A stretch of DNA of 64,000 bases, taken from the NCBI GenBank assembly GCA_050084985.1, contig JBITNC010000001.1, positions 58,156,001 to 58,220,000 of the forward strand. Reading direction: 5' to 3'. The stretch comes from Nageia nagi. Lineage: Eukaryota > Pinophyta. The translations under genes were made by a program, and so were the position numbers. The notes beneath the pieces were generated by a model. The model worked only from the letters and a program-made list of their open reading frames with translations, searched no databases and was not told the origin of the DNA. Below are positions 1 to 11,835 of the stretch, piece by piece; position 1 is the stretch's first letter; each line of letters begins with the position of its first letter.

Positions 1-3000
1 GAAAGTATCATTTCATATCACATCATGCATATTGTGAAATAAATATCAAACCTTGTGTATTATTTCACATTTTGCATACATGTATATCAGGGTAATCACA
101 ACCATAATATTCAAGGTAAAACCATTTTCAACTACTCTTTGATGAATGTCCATACCTTCTTCTAGAGCTCATATTTTGCATACATGTCTATGGGCCTTGA
201 GTATTATTCCACACTTTACATACACATCTATTCAAAACCATAACATTCAATTCAAAAATCACCAAGTAGACCATACACACACCTAATTAAGGTTTTATGA
301 GAATTTTGGCATCCAAGCTCAATTAAAGTGAGCCAAATTATGATGTTGGCCATGGGCTATTGAAGGATGGCCCAATGGAACTGACGAGTCACCATTTATA
401 TATATACAAATGAAGAAATATAAAGGTATGTTCATAATCAAGTGTATCATATGATATAAAATGATCCAAATGCACCAATATATGATATGACATGGTGAGA
501 CAAGAAGAGAAAAGGTGAGATGAGGGGAGACATGATATAAATTATTTTGCTTCATATTATATGCATATTTCTATAGGAAAAAATCATTTCATATCATATT
601 GTATAGTTGCAATTACCTCATCATATTGCAAACTCTATAGTTTTAATCTATAGTTTAAGCATCCAGGTTGGTTGTGTGGTAACATTATGAACAATGTTGA
701 ATCATAACAAAGGTTTATCATTTGAGAGCTTGTAAATATAGCTAGCCCTAACTTTTCTAATTCATGATATTTTGTATAAGTTATCTAGGAGAAAATACAT
801 CCAACCTTTATATCTTGTTGTGCTTATTATAGAGGTAAGCAACATAGCATAACAAATAGGATAATGTAGATAAAATTGTTAAAAGATAGCATCAATTAAC
901 AATTATGCATGTATCATTATCATAATCATAGTGGTTTCTCACAATTCAATGCTTATAATCATGTCATTGTTGTTTATAATTTGCAAGTGCAAAGAGAGCA
1001 TCAATTATGTAATTTTTCATAACTTGAAATTCCCAATAACATTACAAGTGCCCGATGAATCATTATACATCATTATTATCTCAGATTCAAATATTGGTAT
1101 CAACATCAAATATAACCCAAATTATATCAATAAAGCATAAAAATATCTATACGTGTCCTTGTTCCTATGTCATTTACAAAAAATATATCTACAAGTATAA
1201 ACTTGTTCTTATTTTTATGGATCATTTACAAAAAAAGCATCCAATATATACAATATAATAAGGCTCTTATCTTCCCAATTTGAATAGTGCCATTAGTCAG
1301 TGTTAATTATTAAGAAACACTAAACCAATCATTGATACAAAATAAATATGAGATCCCAAATTAGATGTGCTTCAAAAATCATAGGCAAAATAGAGACTAC
1401 CATCTTCATCTTATTATTGCTATTCAAAAAGTATCAACATGAAATACCACATGAGGTTATTGTAAGAAAAAAGGGGAAAAATAAATCATTAGATGACATC
1501 CCAGTAAGCCCATTATCTTAAATTCTCTATCATGATAACATGCATACTGTTATTGTCCATGAATTTTAAATTTCTACTTCAACCATACAAGGGGAGAAAT
1601 GCATCATACCATAAATGCAATAAAAATATTTACATGAGGTTAGCCATGCACACATTAGATTTCAACCCTTAAATTAAAATATTTAAATTTACTTTGGGAC
1701 TCTCAAAATTTGAACACCTTCATTTCCAGAAAGTGATTCCAAATAAACAATACCATAAACCATTTACTTGCCAAGTCTAATCCTAGAATTATTGTTGATA
1801 TAATAATAGATTGATTTCCATTGCCTATATAAATATGTCTCATACAAGGAAAAGGGGAAAATGAGACAAGGTTAAACTCAAAAAAGGGTTATACCCATTT
1901 AAAGGTAATTATTTAGTAAACTCTCAATTAAAGAGGTAAAATTTGGCCATTATTACCAATGATGGTATTAGCCTAAACCAAGAAACTAGAAAATCCTAAA
2001 CTTTTACAATATACCCATCCCACATTCAAGTTTCAAACAAGAAATTAAGGCATATAAAAGTTAGACTTACCACTTCAAAGGTGATGAAGAAGTGAACCAA
2101 GTAGTCCTTAAATTGGAAGGCAAACTTAGTATAACAGAGATGAGGTACCAACACATCATGCTCCCAAAGCAATGATGCCTCCCAAATCCAAACCTAATAA
2201 TTCCCTTTCATTGTAAAGAAAACCCTATTTATATTCCCTTTTGATATGTTCCTATCAAAGGATAAACACATCACATAATCAGTTCCCATTAGCTAAAACT
2301 CCATAATTTTGATTTAGGATTCTCAAATGGATAGGGTGAACATAATGAAGAACTTGCATAGATGAGGGCTTAAATCTTTAGAAGCACCTCCAACCATCAT
2401 TAAACCTCATGCCAAAAGATTAAATGCCATTGAAATCAATAATGTTGGCAAGTGTAAGGTACCTTAGTACCCTTCATTAGTCTCCCCTCTCCTCTTTATG
2501 CATGAAAAACCAAATGCCCTCTCTCAACCCTTCCCCCTTCCCCTTGACTCTATCTAGTATCTTGTCTCCTCTCTCGTCTTGAAAATAAACCAAATTCCCT
2601 CTCTCCTCCAACCTTGTGTTCAAAATAATTGAAAGAAACCCCAACTCCCTGCATACACCTTTTTAATTTTTTCTCATTTTCATAAAATGTTAGTTTTTCA
2701 CCACCCCTAAAATATTTTTGGGGTTAGGTAAAAACCATCCCAACAACACCATCACTTAATACAAAATTAGAAGTGGTTAAAAAATGCCATAACAAAATTA
2801 CCTCAAAATTCTTGCGCTCAAAGCCCTTTTATGGTCTAATGATATTCTATGAATATAGAAACTTCAATTTTGTAGCTAATAAAGAAATAAATAAAGCTTC
2901 CTTAGGAATACATAAAACATATATGTAATAGCTTTCTAAGTACTATTGAAATAATTATCCCATATGCATTGAAAAAATGGGAGGAGATAAGTTAATAGCT

Positions 3001-5033
3001 TATCAACTATGAACTATAAGCAAGTGAGAGCTAAAGGAAATGATCCATGCATCTTCTAGGAAGGAAGGGTGATGGATAAGATGCTCTCTAATTATTTTTA
3101 GATAATGATTCTTTTATTAATTTCTTCAAGTATCTATTCACATTTTTTCTTTTCCAACCATTCGACTATATTAGGTGAAATATTAGTCCTTTAGTCATCA
3201 TTTTTTGCTTTCATCACCGCCTAACATTTGATGCATAATTGAATTTAATTTCTTATCATACACACTATTTATTTAGAGCCTTTTGAGAAAATTATTGAAA
3301 TATCATCTTATCTTATTTGATTATTTTGAATCTATCCACTCGTAGTTTATAAAAAAAGAGTTATTTTGATAAACAAGATTCATTTCGTAATACACCTAGA
3401 TTATAAGTAGGTACACCAATTTATTTATTTTTGATTCATAGATTTGATACACTACCTTTACTTAGCTTGTAATTTAATTAGTATCTTTTTTATTTATATG
3501 CATTGAATTCTTTGTTTTATTTGATATCTCAACTCTTATACATTCACTTGTTTGGTATCATTAATACCTATGTGATTCACAAAGTGGTATTATTTGATAT
3601 ACCCATCACAAGTTTTAAAACATATTTTAGGTAATTCTTTTTCCACATCACTTTGTTTATCTTTTAGTTGTAAACTAAACTTAAACTCTTATTGAAGATA
3701 CTAAACTTAGTTATTTATCAAGCCTTTCTAATAATATAAATCGCATCCTAAAATTGCATAGTGATTTATTCAATGTAAAGTAATACTTTTATTTTCATAC
3801 TTTCGTATTAATTCAAACAAGATCTTTGTAATGTAAAGCCATCCATATAATTTGAACTCACTTGATTACCTATTTAAAAAATTCCCAAAATAATTATTTT
3901 TAATAAACCACACTTTATTTCCATACTAAAATATCTATGGAGTAATTAATATGCTTTATAGAATTTGGAGGTTAAGTGATTTAAAAATAATTACATAGTT
4001 TACAAATAGAAATAGCTTCCTTTACATCAAAGTTACAAAGTGTTAAGTTATATTGAGTAAAAAAAATATAATATTGATCTTAGATCTTCAAAATGCTTTC
4101 ATGAGTCCTAGTTCATGTCCACTCGATCTTTTGGTGAACTCAACGAATTATTAGTCAAGGTACTAGAACATGATTTTTGAAATATTTAGGATCAGGAAAA
4201 CTCTTTTTTGTGAAATGAAATGCATCCTACTCCTAGATGCTAATTTAAAATCCATACACTGATACCCATCTCATTAATGTAACCACATCACACATATTGA
4301 TAATTCATCCTATTAATGTATTAATCATATTCACTTACTTCCATCTAGATCTCAAGGGGTCATAGTCAACTTATTGACTACCCCTCATCATTATTCAAGG
4401 AGTCTAATTTAGGATACATTACAATTTAAATAGCACATATTATTAAACATATTTATACTTATAAAATACTATATATATTCCCTTCTATATAAGCTTTACA
4501 ATTTCATTAACTTCAATCTTTTACAATTTAATATTTATCATATTCATTACAAATGGTAAAGTGTTTACCACTTAATTTACTTTTAAAAAATGAAAATATT
4601 TGAAATGTCTTTATAACAAATATTTACCATTTAATATCAATTAAGAGTTCTCAAATTTACAATATTTATAAAAGAACCCTAATATTTTAATGACACATAT
4701 TTGTTTAAACTCAACCAAGATAATCAATATCATCATATAGATATATATTTATCCTAAATATTTAAATTTTACTAAACCTATTTATAAAAGATTAAGATGA
4801 AAAAGGTAGCTCACAAAATATGTTTACATACAAATTTGGTCAACATTAAACACTTAATCCTTCAATAGTTAATACTTAATCCTTGTATTTGAAGACATCA
4901 TGTAGTCAACATGCAATTGCTATTTGTAGAAGGCTCATCCTATTCTCTTGGGCAAATGTTATCTAGGGCCCAAATGTATTACTAGCAAAACCCATCCATG
5001 TATTGTCATTAAAACAAAGTCTATTGATATATT
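1..5033. other. AT-rich intergenic sequence, no gene recognised
   Basis: Only short chance reading frames occur here, none with a recognisable motif. The sequence is strongly AT-rich and low in CpG, with scattered A and T runs. I find no LTR ends, target duplications or long tandem repeats. It may be transposon sequence too old to recognise. Confidence 0.6.
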
Positions 5034-5106
5034 TCCATTAAAATGCTATAATGGTTAAGACATTATACTTTGAATCTAGTGACTTGAGTTTTGAATTTTT
5101 TTGACC
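5034..5106 (+). pseudogene. tRNA-Gln(UUG)-like relic (pseudo-tRNA or SINE head)
   Basis: About 70 bases follow the order of a plant tRNA-Gln: a D-arm/A-box-like stretch (ATAATGGTTAAG, 5049-5060), an anticodon loop CTTTGAA with TTG at 5070-5072, and a T-arm/B-box-like stretch (GAGTTTTGAATTT) near 5085-5097. Compared with a tRNA-Gln as I know it, most differences are C to T or G to A. The acceptor stem no longer pairs, so it is not functional. It could be a dead tRNA gene or the tRNA-derived head of a SINE. No clear SINE body or poly-A tail is visible downstream. Confidence 0.55.
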
Positions 5107-5163
5107 AAAATTTTTGACACTTACAATTTTGTGAGACAAAATACTGAAAGATTTTACTAAGAA

Positions 5164-5272
5164 AATGATGCTACTTTGACATAGATAACCTTGACCATTT
5201 TTTTTAGGAAACTAAATAATGATGTTACTTGGACATAGATAACCTTGGCAATTTTTTTTTAGGAAACTAAAT
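5164..5272. repeat. 54-bp tandem duplication
   Basis: Two adjacent copies of a unit containing 'acatagataacctt', a T-run and 'aggaaactaaat' lie 54 bp apart, with a few differences. The T-run length differs by one or two bases. This looks like a simple local duplication. Confidence 0.8.
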
Positions 5273-6360
5273 ACTTTAGGTGATGTTGACTAATTTTAAA
5301 CACATAATGTGAGATTCATTACCTATCTTCTTCTATGAATAGAATGCACATTATGTGACCTAGGTTAGCCTTAACAAGTTTAAACTACCTTGCAAATTCC
5401 ATATAGATGTATATATAAATTATCTCGCATAGTCATGGGGCTGAATCCATCCTATCTTATAACATAGTTTTTCAAAATACTTGGTACAAGAAATTTGCAA
5501 ATCATAATAAGAAGATGATACTGTGTTGATAGTGAAAGGAGAAAATATTTTATTCATGCACAATGTTCATAGTATTCAAACTTTCATAGTTTCCCTATAT
5601 TCTAGTTCATTATGAAGAAGCAAATCCAATTGTTAGGTGTAAAGTCAAACTCTATTTTTTTTATGACCTCATTCAAATGCCCTTCATGACAATAATCACT
5701 ACTTAAAATTTGTAAATATTAATGTAAGATGTAAGGAAAAACTCAATTTTTCCTAGGTTAAGGGTGAATACTGAATATGATTATGTGCTTAAAGAACTTG
5801 CTAGATATTGTACTACACTACCAAGAATGATAGGAAGGTATAATCCTTTTACCAAAAATAACACACTTACTAACAATATAAAACCATTCACTAAACATAA
5901 TAATCAGAAGGCATGAATAATGTACTTGTATTCAAAGAGAACTTAAAGACATCAAAGAGAACTTGTATTCATAGGAGACCTTCCTAAAGTAAACTTTAGT
6001 AGGCATATAAGTTGTTAGAGTTTTCAGGTTAGAAATGTCTTTGTGCTCATCATGTATGTCAGGTGTGCCTTTTAATTAAAAATCTATGCTTGAAGAGACT
6101 TAACAAATTTAAAACTAATTTCTTGGTCACTTAACAAATTTAAAATCCTATCATCATTTCTCAATGTGTAATCAAAGAAATTCCTTATAAAATAAGCCAA
6201 ACAAGTAACACAAGGCATAAAGGATTATTAATAATAACATAAGATGTTTCCATCTATTTTGTGAATATGATAGATTTAACAAAATAAATGAATATTTTAG
6301 CATGTAGATATTAACATAGAAGAGAAAACCTTACCACTAGAAGAATAATTCCACAAAATC

Positions 6361-6482
6361 TTCTTCTTTTACCTTCATCTTCCACGAGAAAAATGTATGT
6401 CTCTCCTATCCCAAGAAAATATTCTTCTTTTACCTTCACCTTCTACGAGGAAAATGTATGTCTCTCCCATCCCAAGGAAACC
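6361..6482. repeat. 61-bp tandem duplication
   Basis: Two copies of a unit carrying 'cttcttttaccttca', 'acgag.aaaatgtatgtc' and 'tctcc.atcccaag' follow each other with a 61-bp period and about six differences. No gene context is visible. Confidence 0.85.
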
Positions 6483-7444
6483 TCTTTAAATAAAGGAAAG
6501 TGTGGGGCTAGAGGAGGTTCAGTGTAAGACTATGCTATAGTCTTGGTTAATTCATTTTTTATTTTGTTTGGAAGGTATAGTAAAGGTAAGTTATATTAAC
6601 ATCCATTGGAGACCAATTGATATATGGTATAGACAACTATAGTAGGCCATTACATAGCATATATGTATCATACTGGGAATGGAACATGAGACATAGGTCA
6701 TAGCAAAGTCAACACATGACCAACTCAACATCAGGTCCTTTATGTCTCTAACATGTTACCTAGGTACTAGATGAGTTGGACCTAATTTATGCTATAGTAT
6801 TGCTTACCTCATGAGTTGAAGCAAACTCATCTAGTACCAATTATTATTGGTAAAATAATAAATTTTTCTTACCTAGGTGAGAATTTATTTATTTTTCACC
6901 TTCTAGTGTAAAGTAAAATATTTTTCCATACATATAATTTTGTAAGGTGTTAAATAAAGTTTTCAAACTAGATATTCAAATGATTTCATCATAATATAGG
7001 TATATATTTTCAACCATTAATTAAATGTTATGTGATTAAATTTCATTATGATAAAATGAAATATTAAAATATTTGCATATTATTTTTTGACTTAAGGAGC
7101 ATTGTCTTTCTTGTAAATTAAAAATATTAGTACAAATACATTCATCATAGGGATCATCATACATTCAAATGTGCCCCTATGGGCTATCAACGATTTAATG
7201 ACCAATAATTTCCTCTTTCCTACCTTTATTTCCCCTTGACCAACTCATTCTTGGTTCACATAACACTTGCAATATAATAATAATTGAAGCAAGCATCAAA
7301 TACCATAAAATAATATCACATATATATACATAAAAGTATTCAATTTTCATCCATATTTAAATTACATAATAAGTTCATAATAATTCTTTATCACATCAAA
7401 TACAAATATCATGACACCATATGCCTTATCAAATACAAGTGGTA

Positions 7445-8010
7445 TGGGGTCATCTTAGTTTGGCTAATTGGTATGATATATCATGATTAAGATCATCTAC
7501 CCACTAGGGTTGTGATTCAATTTTGATTGTTACTTGTAAGGCATTGATATATGATGGGTAGTTCTTCTCCATGGATCTAAGAAAATGTGGTCTCAATCCT
7601 AAGATGAACCATTCTTATTTTTTGGGTGGCTTTAAACTACTTGTCAAATTTTTGAATAGTTTCTTTTGGTCCTTGAATCATATATCACATTTTACTCAAA
7701 CTTTCTAACCTTGCTTTGGGAAAATGGTATTCTTCTTCGATGCCTTCTTTGATTTGTTGTCAAATTTTATTTGGTTAACCTTGATTGGCTTTCTTAAATT
7801 TCATAAACTAATGTAGTAGTTCATCATGTAGGGTAGCTATAAAATCTATAATTTGAGTGTCTTCATTTGTGATTCCTTACCTAAACCCAATCATTTTATA
7901 ATATAAATAAGTGTTCTTTTGCATTAGGTGCATCTTTCTAAAAAATGGGTAGTTTTGTAGATGCTACCATACTTTGTGGTTATGATGTGTTTCTCTATCT
8001 TCTATGATTT
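7445..8010 (-). pseudogene. Ty3/gypsy gag (capsid) relic
   Basis: Reverse-strand translation, after allowing several stops and frame changes, gives pieces in the order expected of a plant Ty3/gypsy capsid. First comes a segment like 'DTQIIDFIATLHDELL', then 'KFKKANQG', then a lysine-rich stretch, and finally 'EWFILGLRPHFLRSMEKN'. The last phrase matches the conserved Retrotrans_gag C-terminal pattern (W-F-I-x-G-L-x-P-x-x). Gag relates to particle assembly, but this copy is dead. The match stops near 7445, so protease and pol are missing on that side. It is a separate fragment from the plus-strand pol tail at 9.9 kb. Confidence 0.45.
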
Positions 8011-9690
8011 TATGGATGTGGATTCGATATTTTATGTCTATGGTATCAATTTGTAACCCTAGGTTGGTCTCTTTTGAGGTTTATAAAGAAGTAATATTAT
8101 TCAATTACATCAAATATATCTTTAAAAGGTGGATAAATATTCTCCTCTATTTTTAGAGGTGTCGATCTATTTTCTATTTTCAATTGATATACTAGTGTTG
8201 CAAACTTTCTGAAGATTTTAGTTTTGCTAAAGGATGCAAAGGGTAGGGATAAAATTGGGAAAATAAGCATTTAGATTGATGATTGATTCTCTTATCAATA
8301 TTTGTAAGGGTAATGTTATCAAGGGTAAAGGGGTTGTTGGTAACTAGTATACTAGTCACTCAATATTTTCTATTTGTGATGGTGAGGGTATTTTGATATC
8401 TTCACCCTCTTGGACATCTTGAAGTGTTGGTCATGTATAGGGTTTGATTTGGTCTTCTTGCTCTAAGTTAGTTTCTTGGGATAATTATTGATGTGGAGAA
8501 GAAATAAGGATTGATATAAAGAGTCTTGTTAAATTTGTACTTTCACTAGTTTATGTATCCTTCTATTGGTATCATTTAATAACTAAGAGAGATTATATAT
8601 TTTATATCAATCAAAATGTTAGAGAACAGGTTTTTTAGTGACACTTGGTTTCATCCAAGGGTATCTTGTATATTTTTTCTTTCTTGTAGTTTTCCATATG
8701 TTAATAATTTCTCAAAATTTGTAAATATCGATGCTTCTTGGGTTTAGTCGATTATTGCTTGTGTTATACTATTTAGGATATCATAAAATTGATTTTGTAT
8801 TATTTATTGTTTTGAGGTTTTTAGTGAACTAACAAATGGATCAAAATAGTCATCCTTATATTTTATTATATCTTCCTCTATTATAGTGGATCTTCTAATC
8901 ATACTATCTTCCTCATTATCCACCATCAATACTAATGATGGTAAATCATCAGTCGGTATTGCCTCAATGGTGTCCTTATTTTCCACTAATCCTAGGTCAT
9001 CCTCTTATTTTCTATCAATTTTTTCTTATCTTGGTGTACCTTTATTTCAAAAAATGATATTTCTTCAATCAATATCATGTTGGTAGTATACTCCTTATGC
9101 TTTGCACAATTGTCTACCAATTATCTCAAGTTATTATTATCACTATCTATTATTCTTACTGCAGATCCTTCTCCTAAAAGGGCTTGTCTCTCTAGTCATG
9201 TCTATTTCCATTTATAGTTTCTTTTTCTCTCTATCTTCACACCTTTGATCCCTTAACTTTTTAGGATACTCTTGTCTTCTTCTTAATTTTTCTAATTCCT
9301 CTCATCTTTTCATTTTGTTTCCTCTTTTGTTACTCCTTCATTGAGATGTTTCCCCATTTTATAGCTTCCTTCCATGAATCATTATGTATTTTTACTTCAA
9401 TTACCTTAGTACCCTTTTGACCCATTTTAATTTTTAATTAAATCTCATTTTTGTAACATTTGTAAATCTGGGAGAGGTTTTCTAAAATGATTTTTTTTGG
9501 TCCTCTATAGAATATTTCCTTTATTGCTTCCCAAGTCACCCAATCTTAGAGTGCAAATTTTGTAGTATATGTTTCAAGTGTATTTTGTACCTAGTTGTCA
9601 ACTTTCTTAACCCAATTTTGTTGGGTATTTAGTAGTTGAATTAGATTTTTTGTATCCCACTTAATTTTTGAGGTGCAAATTTGTGTCTTA
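8011..9690 (-). other. Coding-like debris upstream of the gag relic
   Basis: The reverse strand holds broken, lysine-rich and acidic coding-like stretches. Examples are 'NTQQNWVKKVDN' and 'WVTWEAIKEIFYRG' near 9480-9650, and an acidic 60-residue frame at 8804-8986. They lie just upstream of the gag relic and may be its N-terminal region or a leader ORF. I do not recognise a family for them. Confidence 0.25.
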
Positions 9691-9879
9691 ATTATTGATA
9701 CCATTAAGTTATGGTTCTTTCATAATTATTAAATAAGTCACTAAGAATTATTTGCATTTATATCTACCACCATACATATAGATATATTCAGTTGTGAATG
9801 TTGAAAATAAAAAATTGTATGAGCTAAACTTGATTACATAGAATAAAGAAGGAATTATTCTACCTTCAATTGATGATTA

Positions 9880-10094
9880 ATTACATCCTTAGCATATGGA
9901 TGTGTTACCTAAGGATATGTTCTTGAAAAAGAACATTAGATCATATCATAGTGGTAAACATAGGATTTGGTGTATTGAATTGAAGGGGCAACATCCAACA
10001 AAGGCCAAATGGATGAAGGTTGATTAGGTGAGGGAACTTTACCATCACCTCATTTCATCATGTTATATGATATTTTGAAAAATAATATCTCTTA
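9880..10094 (+). pseudogene. Ty3/gypsy pol C-terminal tail (chromodomain-like)
   Basis: The plus-strand frame from about 9899 reads through 'HSGKHRIWCIELKGQHPTKA' and then 'KWMKVD', a stop, and 'VRELYHHLISS'. This resembles the end of plant Ty3/gypsy integrases, where a chromodomain-like 'vkWkG..p.eATW' segment is followed by a short tail. A purine-rich tract and an LTR-like start follow directly, which supports the call. One in-frame TAG sits where the family would have a sense codon. The rest of pol is not visible upstream, so this is a 3' fragment. Confidence 0.45.
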
Positions 10095-10103
10095 GTGGGG
10101 AGG
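10095..10103 (+). other. Candidate polypurine tract
   Basis: GTGGGGAGG lies directly before a TGTGATA sequence that could open a 3' LTR, and just downstream of the pol tail. Its position and composition fit the plus-strand DNA primer of an LTR retroelement. Confidence 0.45.
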
Positions 10104-10660
10104 TGTGATACAAAATTTGGATTAGTTCAAATTATTATGTGATCTATCTCATCTTATATATCTCTTCTCTAGCTTTTTAATGCTTTAAAGAGATTAAAAA
10201 TATGACTTTGCATGCAAAAGTTATGATGTTTCAAAGTTTTATTGATTTTAATTAAAATGAGGAAAAATAAATTTAAATTAAAAATTCCAAGATGAGGGCC
10301 AACCTCCATATCATGCAAGTGCCACACAACATGTTAATTAAATAGCATAATGGATAGATCACAACAAATGATTGGGATATATTATGGTCAATAAATATCA
10401 AAGACCATTCATTAGATAGAGTACAAGGATTACAAATATGTGTGCATCTAATATGCAAATTAGTAGGAGCTTGTGTATATAGTAAAAAGGGGAGGGACCA
10501 TCATGGGAGCTACATAGGGAAACTCTACCATGTGGTAGCTTCCCATGCTCCCCTCTCTTCCCCCAACCATCCTATCATTATTCTCCTTGATTATGTGACA
10601 AAATATTGACCACCCATTCTTCAAATACTATCATCCAACACATTTCCACTATTGTAATAC
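10104..10660 (+). mobile_element. Candidate 3' LTR start of a gypsy fragment
   Basis: The sequence begins TGTGATAC after the polypurine tract and carries a TATA-box-like TATATAGTAAAA at about 10477, followed by a GGGGAGGG run. The LTR end is not clear. The sequence runs into the 1.17-kb dispersed repeat at 10661, which may be part of this LTR or a separate element. No second LTR of this type was found in the window. Confidence 0.35.
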
Positions 10661-11835
10661 CTATTTTTTGCATATTTGTACTACAAACATACCTTGGTAG
10701 CAACCCAAAAATAGAGTGATTACAAATAAAGTAAATTATGATATGTTATATCAAATTGAATGTGAATTATGGCAAATCAATGTAGTCTCTTCCTGCAATG
10801 ATGAATATATACTAGATAAGGGATCCTTGAAAAATAAAATATGTTAATGGAGACATTTACCTACAATTCCTTAAGACCTAAAACGAATAAAAGTAGAGAC
10901 AAATATCTATTATTGAATTATAGATCCTCTGACCCTCAATCAAAAGGATGATAGAAATAATTGAAATGGATGCATATCAATATGACATAAAATCATTCTA
11001 TATAACATGATTATTTTTGATATTTTTTCTATGTAGAGATAAATGATTTGCTTGGGCTACTATAACATGTACTAATCAAGGCCTGCATGCAATACAAAAG
11101 GCACAAATAATGAACTTTGAACTAACTAAATGATTATGAATATACAAATGTGAAGTTGAATAATGATGTAAATATTACTAAAATGGATTAAAAAAATACC
11201 ATTCATGGATATGCAAGCTCCTAAAATGATTCTACATATGCATGCATGCAAAATGCAAAATAACACTAATGCATACAAGTAAAAATGATACTAGTCTCTA
11301 AGGAGAAGCTCTGGGACCTTACAAGTACATGCAAAACCTAATTCAAGATACTTTTGGTAGAATAAAATGATCTATAACATAAACCAAATACCTCCTTACC
11401 TCAAGAGGGGATGAGCCCTTTATTTGTGCTCTTATGCCTCTAGATCTTGTGTATATTCCTCCAAAATCTATTTTTAGAGTGCAAAGATTAGTAATGGACA
11501 TGTAGCATGCAAGTAGAAGAGATTAGGATGTCAAAAATCAAAGTGAAAATGGTAGAAGAACCATTAAAATATTTTGAAGTTATATTTTACAATTCATTAA
11601 TGATCTTAATCGATGATTTGACTAGGGTTTTAAATCTAATCGATCAACCAATTGCCTAATTGACATGCTAATTAGAAATAAGAAAAAATAGCCTACATGA
11701 TTATAATAAAATACAAGAATACCCTAAAATTGGCATAATAAGACAAAGAGTTTGACAAGGTATTAAACATACAAAAATATGAAAATGGACTTACAAATCA
11801 CCTATGTTTATGCAAATATATGATTTTGAGATGTC
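10661..11835. repeat. Dispersed 1.17-kb direct repeat, copy 1
   Basis: This segment is collinear with 47761-48914 on the same strand. Both begin 'ctattttttgca' and end near 'gattttgag.tgtc'. Shared landmarks include 'caatgtagtctcttcct', 'gatgaat.tatactagataa' and 'caaaatctattt.tagagtg'. No coding signal was found in it. The two copies lie 37 kb apart, on either side of the gypsy nest. They could be solo LTRs, a non-autonomous element or two copies of an unknown transposon. No target duplication was found. Confidence 0.75.

Larger units (their letters stand above)
5107..7444. other. AT-rich sequence without coding signal
   Basis: No protein motif is seen. Apart from the two small tandem duplications listed separately, the stretch is unremarkable. 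The part at about 7140-7300 loosely resembles 18120-18300 (phrases around 'accaat.atttcctc' and 'gaagc.agcatcaaat'), which suggests a shared but unidentified old repeat. Confidence 0.5.
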
